Source: Blastopirellula marina DSM 3645
GTDB taxonomy: Bacteria > Planctomycetota > Planctomycetia > Pirellulales > Pirellulaceae
Assembly: GCF_000153105.1 (NCBI RefSeq)
Contig: NZ_CH672376.1
Span: 1,563,699-1,627,698, forward strand
Direction: 5' to 3'
DNA: 64,000 bases
The notes beneath the pieces are model-generated. The model was not told where the DNA came from, made no database searches, and worked only from the letters and a program-made list of their open reading frames with translations. A program made the position numbers and the translations under genes. Below, piece after piece: positions 9,073-18,975 of this stretch. The stretch's first letter is position 1; the number at the start of each line of letters is the position of its first letter.

Positions 9073-9561
9073 CTAATAAGCGATCGCCGATTCGCCCCTC
9101 TTCCAGAGGTCGAACAATTCGCGGCAAGCCGCTCGCTCGACGTCGCTGATAAGTCGCGTTGAGCTCCCCCCTTGTTCATAGAGCGAGCGAGCGGGGACCC
9201 GCAGCTCGTTAAAGCCGGCTGCTGCGGCGTCGTCGATGGTCGCCCCGTAGTAGATCTCGGCGACCCGCGCCCAATGTAGCGCCGCCGCGCACATCGGGCA
9301 AGGCTCGCAAGTCGTTGCGACCTGGGCCCTGGGGAGCAAGATTTCGCCCACTTTTTGGCAGGCGACACGCAGCGCCGTCACCTCGGCATGCGCGGTCGCA
9401 TCGACCGTTTGCAGCACAAGATTGTGAGACACGGCGACCACTTCTCCATCAACGGCGATCGCACAGCCAAACGGCGACTGCCTGGCGGCGATCCCCTGTT
9501 TGGCCTTCTCAATGGCCAGTTGCATCAGTTCCACGGGCGAAATCATGGGGGTTTTCGTCAT
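9073..9561 (-). CDS. Nucleoside/guanine deaminase (cytidine deaminase superfamily)
   Basis: 162 aa. Zinc and catalytic motifs: HAEVTAL (H and proton-shuttling E) and CEPCPMCAAALHWA (PCxxC). The following WARVAEIYYGATIDDAAAAGFNE matches the Bacillus guanine deaminase family (WARPKAVFYAAEHTDAAEAGFDD) better than TadA, so deamination of guanine to xanthine is the favoured role. Its 3' end converges on queF with only 7 nt between the stops. Confidence 0.82.
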   Translation of the reverse strand: MTKTPMISPVELMQLAIEKAKQGIAARQSPFGCAIAVDGEVVAVSHNLVLQTVDATAHAEVTALRVACQKVGEILLPRAQVATTCEPCPMCAAALHWARVAEIYYGATIDDAAAAGFNELRVPARSLYEQGGSSTRLISDVERAACRELFDLWKRGESAIAY

Positions 9562-9605
9562 AAAATCGGGAGAGGTGAGCGAATTGGACTGCGTACAATA
9601 GTAGA

Positions 9606-9640
9606 GTCGCCCGACTCAGGCGACAGGGAAATTTTCCCTG
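9606..9640. repeat. Two tandem hairpins upstream of the sulfatase gene
   Basis: GTCGCC (9606-9611) pairs with GGCGAC (9619-9624). Immediately next, CAGGGAAATTTTCCCTG (9624-9640) is a near-perfect palindrome. They lie between a deaminase start and the sulfatase start at 9672 and could be a transcript-leader structure, an operator or a REP-type repeat. Confidence 0.45.
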
Positions 9641-9671
9641 CCTACGCTACTCGACGCTAGATTGGATCCCA

Positions 9672-11150
9672 ATGCAATCTCTGCAAAATCTCGCGCTTGC
9701 CGCTGGTCTTGTCGGAACTCTGTTGGCCAGCGGCGCTGCCGCCGAAAAGCCCAAAAACATCGTTCTTATTTACGCCGATGACATCGGTTACGGGGATTTC
9801 AGCTGTTACGGCGCGAAGTCGTTCTCGACCCCCAACGTGGATCGGCTCGCCCAAGAGGGGCTGCAGTTTACCGACGCACACTGTGGATCGGCGACTTGCA
9901 CCCCGTCGCGTTATTCGCTGCTGACCGGCCGTTACGCATGGCGACAAAAGGGAACCGGCATTTTGCCGGGTGACGCGGCGTTGATTATCCCGACCGATGA
10001 GGTAACCCTCCCCTCGATGCTGCGAGACGCCGGCTACAAGACCGGCGTCGTCGGCAAATGGCATCTCGGAATCGGCATAGGAAACGTCAATTGGAACGAC
10101 AAAGTGGCTCCTGGACCGCTGGAAGTCGGTTTCGACTATTCGTTTCTGATCCCGGCCACCGGCGACCGCGTTCCGTGCGTCTACCTCGAGAATCACCATG
10201 TCGTCGGTCTCGATCCCAACGATCCGATCGAAGTCAGCTACGCGAAAAAGGTGGGCGACGAGCCGACCGGCAAAGACCATCCCGAACTGCTGAAGATGGG
10301 ACTCTCGCATGGCCATGACAAGACCATTATTAACGGCGTCAGCCGCATCGGTTACATGTCTGGCGGCAAGTCGGCCCGCTGGGTCGACGAGGACATGGCC
10401 GACACGATCACCGCAAAAGCAGTCGCGTTTATCGACGACAACGCCGACCAACCGTTCTTCCTTTACTTTTCGACGCACGACATTCACGTCCCCCGCGTTC
10501 CGCACCCTCGGTTCGTCGGCAAAAGCGGCCACGGCCCGCGTGGCGACGCGATCCTGCAGTTTGACTGGTGCGTCGGCCAGGTGCTGGACGCGCTGGATCG
10601 TTACAACTTAACCGACGATACGCTCGTCATCTTGTCGAGCGACAATGGCCCGGTGCTAGACGACGGCTACAAAGACCAAGCGGTCGAACTGATCGGCGAC
10701 CACAAACCGGCTGGCCCGTTTCGCGGCGGAAAATATAGTGACTACGAAGGGGGAACCCGCGTGCCGACGATCGTCCGTTGGCCCCATGTCGTGCAGCCCG
10801 GTGAGTCAGAGGCGCTCGTTTGCCAGATTGATCTGTTGACCTCGCTCGCCAAGCTGACAGGGCAAACGCTGCCGGCGGAGGCCGCTCCGGACAGTCTCGA
10901 CGTCATGGAAGCGCTGCTTGGTAAGTCGACGCTCGGTCGTAGCGAACTGGTCGAACATGCCCGACAACTGTCGCTCCGCGTCGGAGACTGGAAGTACATC
11001 GAGCCGCGTCGCAACGACAAGGATCAACTCTTCAATTTGTCGCAAGACATCGGCGAAACCAAGAACTTAGCCAAGGCTTCGCCCGAGAAGCTGAAAGAAT
11101 TGAAAGCCCGCTTGAAGGTGATTCGCCAAGCGGACCGCACGCGAGAGTAA
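9672..11150 (+). CDS. Secreted sulfatase (arylsulfatase A-like)
   Basis: 492 aa. A signal peptide (about 1-24, ending SGAAAEK) is followed by the metal-site strand IVLIYADDIGYGDFSCYG and the formylglycine motif CTPSRYSLLTGRY (C-x-P-S-R), so maturation needs a formylglycine-generating enzyme. GKWHLGI, HDIHVPRVPHPRF and SSDNGPVLDDGY supply further active-site residues. Predicted to hydrolyse sulfate esters of polysaccharides, a hallmark capacity of marine planctomycetes. Monocistronic, ending at paired hairpins shared with the convergent nqrM. Confidence 0.93.
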   Translation: MQSLQNLALAAGLVGTLLASGAAAEKPKNIVLIYADDIGYGDFSCYGAKSFSTPNVDRLAQEGLQFTDAHCGSATCTPSRYSLLTGRYAWRQKGTGILPGDAALIIPTDEVTLPSMLRDAGYKTGVVGKWHLGIGIGNVNWNDKVAPGPLEVGFDYSFLIPATGDRVPCVYLENHHVVGLDPNDPIEVSYAKKVGDEPTGKDHPELLKMGLSHGHDKTIINGVSRIGYMSGGKSARWVDEDMADTITAKAVAFIDDNADQPFFLYFSTHDIHVPRVPHPRFVGKSGHGPRGDAILQFDWCVGQVLDALDRYNLTDDTLVILSSDNGPVLDDGYKDQAVELIGDHKPAGPFRGGKYSDYEGGTRVPTIVRWPHVVQPGESEALVCQIDLLTSLAKLTGQTLPAEAAPDSLDVMEALLGKSTLGRSELVEHARQLSLRVGDWKYIEPRRNDKDQLFNLSQDIGETKNLAKASPEKLKELKARLKVIRQADRTRE

Positions 11151-11198
11151 AGCAAAACCGCAAGCCAATCGACGGCGGGGCCCGGTGCAAGCAGCGCA

Positions 11199-11277
11199 GG
11201 GGCCGCTGTGCGGCCCAAGGAAAGCGGTTCATCGTAGCAAGCAAATTTGCAGGGCGGCTGGTCCGCACGGCGGACCC
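11199..11277. repeat. Pair of inverted REP-like hairpins between convergent genes
   Basis: GGGGCCGCTGTGCGGCCC (11199-11216) and, in the opposite orientation, the reverse complement of 11260-11277 (GGGTCCGCCGTGCGGACC) agree at 15 of 18 positions. One stem pair is exchanged in a compensatory way (G-C against T-A), as expected for a repeat conserved for its structure. Located between the sulfatase and nqrM stops, so it may also terminate both transcripts. Confidence 0.55.
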
Positions 11278-11327
11278 TAGTTTTGCTCTACCAGCGGCGA
11301 TGTTGGTTGAGAAATAACGCCGCGCGT

Positions 11328-11588
11328 TTACGAATGAACCGGGTGCTCGTCGGTCGCGGTCGGATGAGAATCGCAGTCGCCGGATTCTTGGGGACGCTTG
11401 CCCTGGCCCGAGCATTCCGGTGACGGCGTCGTGCAAGCGTCGCAGATCGGATTGCCGACCGAGTCGCGGAAGTTATTTAGCCCGCCGCAACTTCCCTTGA
11501 TGCTGCGGTTGCTGATGATGACGCCGATCGCCATCCCCGCCAATGCGATGGCGAACACTCCGGCGGCGATTAAAAAAGTGAGTAGCAC
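11328..11588 (-). CDS. nqrM: Na+-NQR maturation protein NqrM
   Basis: 86 aa. One N-terminal membrane segment (LLTFLIAAGVFAIALAGMAIGV) followed by the hallmark SIKGSCGGL and further cysteines (CDACTTPSPEC), then a polar tail. NqrM (DUF539) delivers iron to the Cys cluster shared by NqrD and NqrE. GTG start at 11588 with GGAGAG upstream, 3 nt after apbE. The His/Thr-rich C-terminal tail of about 25 residues is longer than in Vibrio. Last gene of the nqr operon. Confidence 0.9.
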   Translation of the reverse strand: MLLTFLIAAGVFAIALAGMAIGVIISNRSIKGSCGGLNNFRDSVGNPICDACTTPSPECSGQGKRPQESGDCDSHPTATDEHPVHS

Positions 11589-11591
11589 AGG

Positions 11592-12602
11592 TTACTCTCC
11601 ACGCTGAGGCCACAACGACGTGCGGCGTACGACCGGCCCATCCGCGCCGCGGATGAGAAACAACACGGCCAATTTGTTTTGTTCCGCCCAATTGTATCCA
11701 CGCTCTGGTCCCAAGACCATGAGCGTCGTCGCGAAAGCGTCGGCCGCGGCGCAATCGGCATGCAACACGCTGACCGACGCGGGAGGATGCGGCAGCGGAC
11801 GCCCTGTTTGGGGATCAATCGTGTGAGAATAGATCTGACCATCCTCCACAAAATGTTGTCGATAATCTCCGGAAGTCGCCAGTGATTGGTTCGACAGTTC
11901 GACGATCTCTTGAATCGCTCTGGCGCCGGGGGTCGGTTTCTCGATCGCGATCCGCCATAGCGAGCCGTCGCTCTTGCGTCCGACGGCGCGTACTTCACCG
12001 CCGATTTCGACCATGTACGATTGGGCGCCTGAGTCGGCGACCAGTTGGGCGATCTGGTCGACGCCGTAGCCTTTGGCGATCGCCGAAAGATCGACATACA
12101 ACGCGTCTCGTGACTTTTTCAGGGCCGGAGGATCGAGTCGAACCTCGAGCTTGGCGTCTCCCACGTTGGCCAGGGCGGCGGCGATCGCTTCGTCGCTGGG
12201 GACTTTTTCAGGACGATTGTCAGGGCCAAAACTCCAGAGATTGACCAGCGGGCCGACGGTCACGTCAAACGCGCCGTCGCTCTGCTCGCTAATTTCTTTG
12301 GCCCGTGCAACAACGTCGGCCAACGCCTGCGAGACGGGAAACCAATTTCCCGCCGGGCTTTGATTGAAACGCGAGAGTTCCGAATCTGGAATATAGGTCG
12401 ACATCTGCTGGTTGATTTCGACCAGCCGCTCGTCCACCTGCTTTTGCAGCGACGCTGTCGAGAAGTCGGCGCCGGACGCGATCAACTTGACCGAGTAGGT
12501 CGTCCCCATCGTCCGCCCTGTTAACTCGACAGGAGCGGAGTGGTTGGGACTACAGCCGACCACCAAAAGCAGCAAGCATGCTGCTCTGGTCAGCGTGATC
12601 AT
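11592..12602 (-). CDS. apbE: FAD:protein FMN transferase (ApbE), lipoprotein
   Basis: 336 aa from ATG 12602, which lies 4 nt after the nqrF stop; a longer frame from 12659 would overlap nqrF. Lipoprotein signal: TRAACLLLLVVGCSPN. ApbE landmarks are RTMGTTYSVK, the DLSAIAKGYGVDQ segment, the flavin/metal-site MVEIGGEVRAVG, and a distal SVSVLHADCAAADAFATTLMVLG. It attaches FMN via phosphoester to Thr in NqrB and NqrC, both encoded upstream and both carrying SGAT sites. Confidence 0.93.
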   Translation of the reverse strand: MITLTRAACLLLLVVGCSPNHSAPVELTGRTMGTTYSVKLIASGADFSTASLQKQVDERLVEINQQMSTYIPDSELSRFNQSPAGNWFPVSQALADVVARAKEISEQSDGAFDVTVGPLVNLWSFGPDNRPEKVPSDEAIAAALANVGDAKLEVRLDPPALKKSRDALYVDLSAIAKGYGVDQIAQLVADSGAQSYMVEIGGEVRAVGRKSDGSLWRIAIEKPTPGARAIQEIVELSNQSLATSGDYRQHFVEDGQIYSHTIDPQTGRPLPHPPASVSVLHADCAAADAFATTLMVLGPERGYNWAEQNKLAVLFLIRGADGPVVRRTSLWPQRGE

Positions 12603-12606
12603 ACGT

Positions 12607-13845
12607 TTAGCCGCCGAAGTCATCGTAGGCGATATTTTCTGGCGGAACGCCGAGGTCATCCAGCATTTTGAACACCGCCTGATTCATCATCGGCGGACCG
12701 CAGATGTAATACTCGATGTCTTCCGGAGCCGGATGGTTCTTCAAGTAGTTCTCGAGGAGAACCTGGTGAATGAACCCTTTCAGACCGGTCCAGTTGTCTT
12801 CCGGCAACGCATCCGAGAGCGCGATGTTGAACTTAAAGTTCGGAAAGTCCTTTTCAATGTCGCGGAATTCGTCGACATAGAACAGTTCGCGAACGCTCCG
12901 ACCGCCGTACCAAAACGAAACTTTGCGGTTGGTCTTTCGTTCTTTGAACAGTTCAAAGATGTGACTGCGAAGCGGAGCCATGCCGGCGCCGCCGCCGATG
13001 TAGACCATTTCGTTTTCGGTGTCTTTAATGAAGAACTCGCCGTACGGGCCCGAGATCGTCACCTTATCGCCAGGCTTCTTGCTAAAGATATAGCTGGAAG
13101 CTTTACCCGGCGGAGTTCCTTCGGGGGCTCGCGGCGGCGGCGAAGCGATCCGGACGTTGAGCATGATGATGCCCTTTTCGCCGGGGTAGTTCGCCATCGA
13201 GTAAGCGCGAATCACCGGCTCATCCACTTTGGACACATACCGCCAAATGTTGAACTTATCCCAGTCTTCATGATATTCCTTGTCGACGACGAAGTCCTTG
13301 TAGGCGACTTCGTGTTCCGGAATTTCGATCTGGATGTAGCCGCCCGCCTTGAAGTCGACTTCCTCGCCTTCGGGCAGCTTCAGCTTGAACTCTTTGATGA
13401 AGGTCGCGACGTTGTCGTTCGAGATGACCTCGCAATCCCACTTCTTCGTTTCAAACGCTTCGTGGGGAACTTCGATGCTCATGTCCTGCTTGACCGCGAC
13501 CTGGCACGACAAGCGATAGCCTTCGCGGGCTTGCTGGTTGTTGATGTGCGATTTTTCGGTCGGCAGAATATCACCGCCGCCCGAATGAATTTTCACTTTG
13601 CACTGAGCACAGGTTCCGCCGCCGCCGCACGCGGACGAGACGAAGATGCCCTGGTCGGCTAGCGCATTGAGCAATTTACCGCCGGCGGGGACATGAACTT
13701 CTTTTTGCTCATTGATCACGAGCTTCACGTCGCCGGCGGCGACAAGCACCGACTTGGCGGCAAGAATGATCGCCACCAGCGCCAGCACGAGAACCGTGAA
13801 CATCGCGACGCCGACGGGAATCAGGATGAATTGATATTCCTGCAT
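12607..13845 (-). CDS. nqrF: Na+-translocating NADH:quinone reductase subunit F
   Basis: 412 aa. One N-terminal membrane helix, a [2Fe-2S] ferredoxin domain ([10 protein letters not shown] about 75-84, distal Cys in RLSCQVAV), then FAD (RAYSMANYP) and NADH-binding ([15 protein letters not shown]) domains, ending in AYDDFGG. It accepts hydride from NADH and passes electrons to the membrane cofactors. The family length is about 407 aa, so it is complete. 40 nt after nqrE. Confidence 0.97.
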   Translation of the reverse strand: MQEYQFILIPVGVAMFTVLVLALVAIILAAKSVLVAAGDVKLVINEQKEVHVPAGGKLLNALADQGIFVSSACGGGGTCAQCKVKIHSGGGDILPTEKSHINNQQAREGYRLSCQVAVKQDMSIEVPHEAFETKKWDCEVISNDNVATFIKEFKLKLPEGEEVDFKAGGYIQIEIPEHEVAYKDFVVDKEYHEDWDKFNIWRYVSKVDEPVIRAYSMANYPGEKGIIMLNVRIASPPPRAPEGTPPGKASSYIFSKKPGDKVTISGPYGEFFIKDTENEMVYIGGGAGMAPLRSHIFELFKERKTNRKVSFWYGGRSVRELFYVDEFRDIEKDFPNFKFNIALSDALPEDNWTGLKGFIHQVLLENYLKNHPAPEDIEYYICGPPMMNQAVFKMLDDLGVPPENIAYDDFGG

Positions 13846-13885
13846 GACTCTATACTTTTCGACTAAAAGTCACTGAAATCGGGAA

Positions 13886-14497
13886 TTACAGCATGCCGCC
13901 AAACGACATGAACGCCAAAGCCATGAGGCCGGCGGTGATGAACGTGATGCCGAGTCCTTTCAGACCATCCGGCACGTCGCTGTATTTCAGCTTTTCGCGA
14001 ACGCCGGCCAAAGCGACGATCGCCAACGCCCAGCCGACTCCGGCGAAGACGCCGTAAACGCAGCTTTGCGTAAAGTTGTAATCACGCTCGACCATGAACA
14101 ACGAACCGCCCAAAATCGCGCAGTTGACCGTGATCAACGGCAGAAAGATGCCGAGCGCGGTATACAACGGCGGAAAGTAACGATCGAGCGCCATTTCCAA
14201 GATCTGCACAATCGCCGCGATAACGCCGATGTAAATGATCAATCCGAGAAACGTGAGGTCCATATCGGCCAGATCCGAGCTGATCCAAGCAAGTTGCCCT
14301 TTCTTCAGCAGATGCTGATAGATCAGGTTGTTCGCCGGAATCGTGATCGCCATCACTGCGATCACCGCGGCGCCCAGCCCGAGGGCCGTCTTCACGTTTT
14401 TGGAAACGGCGAGAAACGTGCACATCCCCAAAAAGAAGGCGAGCGCGAGATTTTCGCTGAAGACCGCTTTCAGTGCAATATTGACGTAGTCAGCCAT
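13886..14497 (-). CDS. nqrE: Na+-translocating NADH:quinone reductase subunit E
   Basis: 203 aa with six membrane helices. Cys26 ([12 protein letters not shown]) and the second Cys ([14 protein letters not shown], about residue 120) correspond to the two NqrE ligands of the intramembrane iron centre shared with NqrD. Two bases after nqrD. Confidence 0.97.
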   Translation of the reverse strand: MADYVNIALKAVFSENLALAFFLGMCTFLAVSKNVKTALGLGAAVIAVMAITIPANNLIYQHLLKKGQLAWISSDLADMDLTFLGLIIYIGVIAAIVQILEMALDRYFPPLYTALGIFLPLITVNCAILGGSLFMVERDYNFTQSCVYGVFAGVGWALAIVALAGVREKLKYSDVPDGLKGLGITFITAGLMALAFMSFGGML

Positions 14498-14499
14498 GT

Positions 14500-15138
14500 T
14501 TAGCCCTCCGTCTCTACCTGGTCAGGACGGAATGTCCGCAAGACCCAAATGATGATGCCGATGATGAAAAACGCACTCGGCGGCAAGACCATCAGCCCGT
14601 TGGTCGTGTACCAGCCGGAATCTTTGACTGCGTCGTACAGCGGCAGAATAGTAATGCCGAACAAGGTTCCAAAACCGAACAGTTCGCGGAAGAAGGCGAC
14701 GATCAACAGAATCAAGCTATAGCCGAGTCCATTGCCGATGCCGTCCAAAAAGCTCATGCCGGGTTCGTGCTTCATCGCGTAGGCTTCAGCACGTCCCATC
14801 ACGATACAGTTGGTAATGATCAAACCGACGAACACCGACAGCTCTTTGCTGATGTTGAACGCGTAGGCTTTCAAAAATTGGTCGACGATGATCACGAGCG
14901 ATGCGATGATCGTCATCTGCACGATGATGCGGATGCTGCTGGGGATGAACTTGCGAACCAGACTAACGCTCAGGTTCGAGAACCCCGTCACCACCGTCAC
15001 CGCCAACGCCATCGTCAGGGCTTTGTCCATTTTGGACGTCACCGCCAACGCCGAACAAATGCCGAGCACTTGCAGTGCGATCGGATTGTTGGTGAAGACC
15101 GGCGACAGCAGGATCTCTTTCGTGGTCTCTTTAGCCAT
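14500..15138 (-). CDS. nqrD: Na+-translocating NADH:quinone reductase subunit D
   Basis: 212 aa, six membrane helices. Cys28 ([10 protein letters not shown]) and a second Cys in [15 protein letters not shown] match the NqrD ligands of the NqrD/NqrE iron centre. Overlaps the nqrC end by 8 nt, so translation is probably coupled. Confidence 0.97.
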   Translation of the reverse strand: MAKETTKEILLSPVFTNNPIALQVLGICSALAVTSKMDKALTMALAVTVVTGFSNLSVSLVRKFIPSSIRIIVQMTIIASLVIIVDQFLKAYAFNISKELSVFVGLIITNCIVMGRAEAYAMKHEPGMSFLDGIGNGLGYSLILLIVAFFRELFGFGTLFGITILPLYDAVKDSGWYTTNGLMVLPPSAFFIIGIIIWVLRTFRPDQVETEG

Positions 15139-15937
15139 TGAAGTCTCCCTTGCGAACTTTCGCCAAAAATGGACCGAAGCCGCCTGGGCCTAGCCAGTAG
15201 CGAACCATCGTATCAACCCCTTTGGTCGTGATCGTAGCGCCTGACAGGCCGTCGATGTTGGTATCAATGCCGCCGGTCTGCCCTGCCTTCGTGACCGAAA
15301 CGACGACCTTGCCGTCGTCTTCGACCGCTTGGGTGCCGGGCCACTGGGCTTTCCAATCTGGGTTGTCGACTTCGCCGCCGAGCCCTGGAGTTTCGCCATG
15401 CGAGTAGTAAGTCAAACCTTTGATCGTCTGGGCGTCTCCCTCAAGAGCGATGAAGCCCTTCATGGTCGACCACAGTCCTTTGCCGTAGAACGGCAACACA
15501 ATCACGTCGATCTGGCCCTCTTTCTTCAGCAAAAAGACCTGCGAATATTTGGGGCGCTCTTTGATGTCACCCAGCTTTTCAGCAGCCGGAGCATCGGTAG
15601 GAATTTTTTCCATCTTCGGTTTGTCATCCAACGAATCGGCCGCAATCGGGTCTTCTTCCCGATTATCAACACGTTCGCCGGTGTCGAGGTCGATCACGAT
15701 CGTCTCGACGCTGTTGTACAACTCGGTGATCTTGGCGTCGCTGACATCTTCGACTTTGCCTTCTTTGTCCTTCGGCAACGCGCCGGCGGCAGCCAGAATA
15801 TTCTTCTGCTGATCCAGCTTTTCGTTTTCGACTTGAGTCGGTTTCAGGAGGACTGCCGTCGCCGAAACCGCTATCGAACAAACGATGCAAAGGACGGCGG
15901 CCACCAGGAACGTTCCGCCTACGCTATCACGACGCAT
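15131..15937 (-). CDS. nqrC: Na+-translocating NADH:quinone reductase subunit C
   Basis: 268 aa. One N-terminal membrane helix ([20 protein letters not shown]), then a periplasmic FMN-binding domain. The flavinylation motif is [12 protein letters not shown] near residue 238: FMN is attached to Thr in SGAT-T by ApbE, encoded in the same operon. The insert between the helix and the FMN domain (about 90-130, acidic, [18 protein letters not shown]) is a little longer than in Vibrio. Overlaps the end of nqrB by 11 nt. Confidence 0.97.
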   Translation of the reverse strand: MRRDSVGGTFLVAAVLCIVCSIAVSATAVLLKPTQVENEKLDQQKNILAAAGALPKDKEGKVEDVSDAKITELYNSVETIVIDLDTGERVDNREEDPIAADSLDDKPKMEKIPTDAPAAEKLGDIKERPKYSQVFLLKKEGQIDVIVLPFYGKGLWSTMKGFIALEGDAQTIKGLTYYSHGETPGLGGEVDNPDWKAQWPGTQAVEDDGKVVVSVTKAGQTGGIDTNIDGLSGATITTKGVDTMVRYWLGPGGFGPFLAKVRKGDFNG

Positions 15938-17177
15938 AGCGAGCCATCCTTCTGTTGATGTTTCCTTGAATCACGAAGTAGTCGATCAGCGGCGCCATCA
16001 CGTTACCAAACAAGATGGCGAGCATGATCCCTTCCGGGAACGCGGGGTTGATGCCGCGAATCAAGATCGTCAGTACGCCGACCAGGATCCCGTAAAACCA
16101 CTTTCCTTTTTCCGTCATCGCCGCCGAAACCGGGTCGGTCACCATAAAGACGCAACCGAAGGCGAAACCGCCGATCACCAGATGCCACCACGGCGGCAAT
16201 GCGAACAACGCGGAGGTTTCCAATCCCGAAAGACTCGCGAGCCAAAAGACGCCCGAGGTTCCCACGGCGCCCAACACAGTTGCGGCCATGATCTTCCACG
16301 AGCCGACGCCGGTCAGGATCAAAAAGGCGGCGCCCAGCAAACATGCCAGAGCTGATGTTTCGCCCATCGAACCGGTGATCGTCCCGAGGAACGCTTGCAT
16401 CCAAGTAATCCCCTGACCGTCGACTCCTTGCAGAATCTGCGAAAGCCCCACGTCCAGATTGTCTTTGTTCTCGGCCAACGCCCCTAGGGTGGTCGCGCCG
16501 CTAAAACCATCGGCAGCAATCCAAACGTTGCCGGTGATCTGATTCGGGTAAGCGAAGTAAAGGAACGCACGAGCCGTGAGGGCCGGATTCAGAAAGTTCT
16601 TGCCGGTGCCGCCAAAAACTTCCTTGCCGATCAACACGCCGAAGGCGATGCCTAAAGCGACTTGCCAGAGTGGAATCGTCGGCGGCAACGTCAGCGGAAA
16701 GAGCATCCCGGTAACCAGGAACCCTTCGTTGACTTCATGCTTGCGAACGATTCCGAAGATCACCTCGATAATCCCGCCGACCGTCATCGTGACGATGTAG
16801 ACCGGCAGAAAGTAGATCGCGCCCAGCACGATATTGTCGAGCAAGCTGCCGGGGTCGTGAGCCATTCCCAGTGACGTGAACAGACTCTCTTGCCAGTTCT
16901 CCGGCGCAGTGCCGGCTTCAGCGTGAATCGCTGAGTTGGCTTGGTAGCCGGTGTTCCACATCGCCATCAAGATGCACGGCGTGAGCGCGATGACGACAAA
17001 CACCATCATCCGCTTCAGGTCGAGACCATCTCGCACATGGGTCGTACCGTGCGTGATTTCGCCTGGCGTGTAAAGGAACGTATCTCCCGCTTCATACAGC
17101 GGATAGAGTCGTTCGAGCTTGCCGCCTTCCTCAAACAGAGGAGCGGCGCGATCGAGTAGGTTGCGTATAAACTTCAT
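15927..17177 (-). CDS. nqrB: Na+-translocating NADH:quinone reductase subunit B
   Basis: 416 aa with about ten membrane helices. The covalent FMN site is [12 protein letters not shown] (Thr of SGAT). Other conserved segments: [40 protein letters not shown] and [19 protein letters not shown]. This subunit carries the riboflavin/FMN pathway and the sodium channel. Two bases downstream of nqrA. Confidence 0.97.
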   Translation of the reverse strand: MKFIRNLLDRAAPLFEEGGKLERLYPLYEAGDTFLYTPGEITHGTTHVRDGLDLKRMMVFVVIALTPCILMAMWNTGYQANSAIHAEAGTAPENWQESLFTSLGMAHDPGSLLDNIVLGAIYFLPVYIVTMTVGGIIEVIFGIVRKHEVNEGFLVTGMLFPLTLPPTIPLWQVALGIAFGVLIGKEVFGGTGKNFLNPALTARAFLYFAYPNQITGNVWIAADGFSGATTLGALAENKDNLDVGLSQILQGVDGQGITWMQAFLGTITGSMGETSALACLLGAAFLILTGVGSWKIMAATVLGAVGTSGVFWLASLSGLETSALFALPPWWHLVIGGFAFGCVFMVTDPVSAAMTEKGKWFYGILVGVLTILIRGINPAFPEGIMLAILFGNVMAPLIDYFVIQGNINRRMARYAS

Positions 17178-17179
17178 GG

Positions 17180-18535
17180 TTACCCCTCGGCCTCAATGCG
17201 GTCTAGGTTCTTCCGCAGGGCGCTGCCGAAGTCGTGCTTGCCGGTATCGACGTAGGAACAAAGCGCCAAATCTTCTTCATCCAATTCCAAGGCGCCCAGC
17301 GCCTGAGCCGATTCCATATCGTTCACCACCAGCGACTTGAGCAGTGCTGTCGGTTCGATATCGAGCGGCATCACTTTTTCATACATCCCGGTCGGGATGA
17401 TCGCGCGATGACTTCCCTCACTGCTGGTCGTGAAGTCATATTCGCGACCTCCGCCGGTCAGGGCCGACATGAACACCGACTTGGTCGAGAACTTGCCGAA
17501 CCCGAGCGTCAGCCAACCCAGGAAGTCGCGGTTGCGACCTTCTTCCAGCACCGAAATCTGATTGTGGTAACGTCCCAGGAACGTATGCGGCTCTGCACAA
17601 GTTCGGCCCCAAAAGACCGAGCCCGAAATCACGCGAGGATCGACTCCATTCAGCTGACCGTCAGTCAACTGCGTCAGGTCGGCGCCCAACGCCGCTTCGA
17701 TCAAGCGCGGCTTGCTCACGGCGGGTCCCGCCAGCGAGAGGATTCGCTTGACGTTCAGTCGGCCGGTCTTGAACAGCGTACCGATCGCCAACACGTCTTG
17801 ATAACCGATGTGCCAGACGGCGCGATCGCGCCCCGCCGGGAACAAGCAATGAATATGCGTTCCAGGCAAGCCGGCAGGATGTGGGCCATCGAATTCGACA
17901 ACTTCGGCGAATTCCAGGCCTTCACCCGGGATGTCAGCGCCAGGAGCACGACAGACGAACATCGGTCCATCGGTTAATTTACTCAGCGCTTCCAAACCGG
18001 CCGTGAACTCCGCTTTCTGCGGGCCGATCACGACTGCGGGATCAGCCGCCAACGGATGGCTGTCGATCGCCGTAATGAACAGCGCTCTCGGCGTTTGCGT
18101 CGGCGATGGAGTCCGACCAAAGGGCCGTTGTCGCAGCGCTGGCCACAGGCCGGCGGCCAACATTCCCTCGACCACTTGCTGGCGAGTCAGATTCAAGAGC
18201 GATTGATCGCCATGCGAGGCGAACTCGACTTGTTCGTCCCCTTCACGCTCGATCACGACCGACAAAAACCGACGCTTGGCGCCGCGGTTAACCGCAACAA
18301 CCTTTCCGGCGGCCGGCGATGTGAACATCACGCCGGGATTCTTTTTGTCTTCAAACAGGGCCTGACCAAGTTTGACCGAATCCCCTTCGGCAACAAACAT
18401 CGTCGGCCGCATGCCGATGTAGTCCTCGCCAAGGAGACCGAATCGGGTCACCGCTCCGGCCGACTCGATGGACTGCTGAGGACGACCCGAAATCGGCAGA
18501 TCGAGCCCTCGTTTCAATGTAATAGTTCGTGGCAT
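17180..18535 (-). CDS. nqrA: Na+-translocating NADH:quinone reductase subunit A
   Basis: 451 aa, soluble cytoplasmic-side subunit. It begins [18 protein letters not shown], as in the family, followed by [23 protein letters not shown] and [16 protein letters not shown], and ends [16 protein letters not shown]. NqrA contributes to the quinone-binding face. First gene of nqrABCDEF-apbE-nqrM; its leader carries a Rex-type operator 77 nt upstream of the start. Confidence 0.97.
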   Translation of the reverse strand: MPRTITLKRGLDLPISGRPQQSIESAGAVTRFGLLGEDYIGMRPTMFVAEGDSVKLGQALFEDKKNPGVMFTSPAAGKVVAVNRGAKRRFLSVVIEREGDEQVEFASHGDQSLLNLTRQQVVEGMLAAGLWPALRQRPFGRTPSPTQTPRALFITAIDSHPLAADPAVVIGPQKAEFTAGLEALSKLTDGPMFVCRAPGADIPGEGLEFAEVVEFDGPHPAGLPGTHIHCLFPAGRDRAVWHIGYQDVLAIGTLFKTGRLNVKRILSLAGPAVSKPRLIEAALGADLTQLTDGQLNGVDPRVISGSVFWGRTCAEPHTFLGRYHNQISVLEEGRNRDFLGWLTLGFGKFSTKSVFMSALTGGGREYDFTTSSEGSHRAIIPTGMYEKVMPLDIEPTALLKSLVVNDMESAQALGALELDEEDLALCSYVDTGKHDFGSALRKNLDRIEAEG

Positions 18536-18611
18536 CCGCGGCTCCGAACGGGCGAATCTTGGCCCTGGAAATTACTGCGTATCGCTGCGTAACGTAGCGA
18601 GCAAACTGAGT

Positions 18612-18629
18612 TTGTGAAAACTTTCACAA
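18612..18629 (-). promoter_or_regulatory. Rex-type operator upstream of nqrA
   Basis: TTGTGAAAACTTTCACAA is an exact match to the Rex consensus TTGTGAA-N4-TTCACAA. It ends 77 nt before the nqrA start, in the nqr leader. Adjacent on the nqr coding strand is TATACAT (complement of 18629-18635), a possible -10; no good -35 at the standard distance was seen. Rex is an NADH/NAD+-sensing repressor, so an NADH-oxidising pump is a sensible target. Binding is inferred from sequence only. Confidence 0.75.
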
Positions 18630-18975
18630 TGTATAGGACATGTAGGCCTGGGAAATGCTTTTCAATCGTCTGCGGCGAACAAAGGAAGCTGTGCAGTTAA
18701 CGCTCGCCGTGAAGAAGATGCCTACACCCAGGCATGCCCGAATAATTGCCTCGCTATCCTCAAAATAATATCGGTTGTGCAGGGAGTCGCAAGGGGAGAA
18801 TTCCTCGCCCTACGAATCCAAGCCCCTTTTTGCGAGGTCCTAACTTGCGTTTTGAGCGGCGATAAGCGAACGCAACGAACCCCGGGCGAAATGTGGGCAA
18901 ATACCGATCCGTTAAAAAACAACGACAAAAAACTCTCTGCCGTAATCACTCTGCGGCAATTTAATTCATTGTCGC
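18630..18975. other. Remainder of the nqr upstream region, no gene seen
   Basis: About 345 bases between the Rex-type site and the HisA-like gene. An 85-codon minus-strand frame (18722-18979) has no domain, no ribosome site and atypical composition, so it was not called. Presumed to hold the nqr promoter and the 3' end of the HisA-like transcript. Confidence 0.5.
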
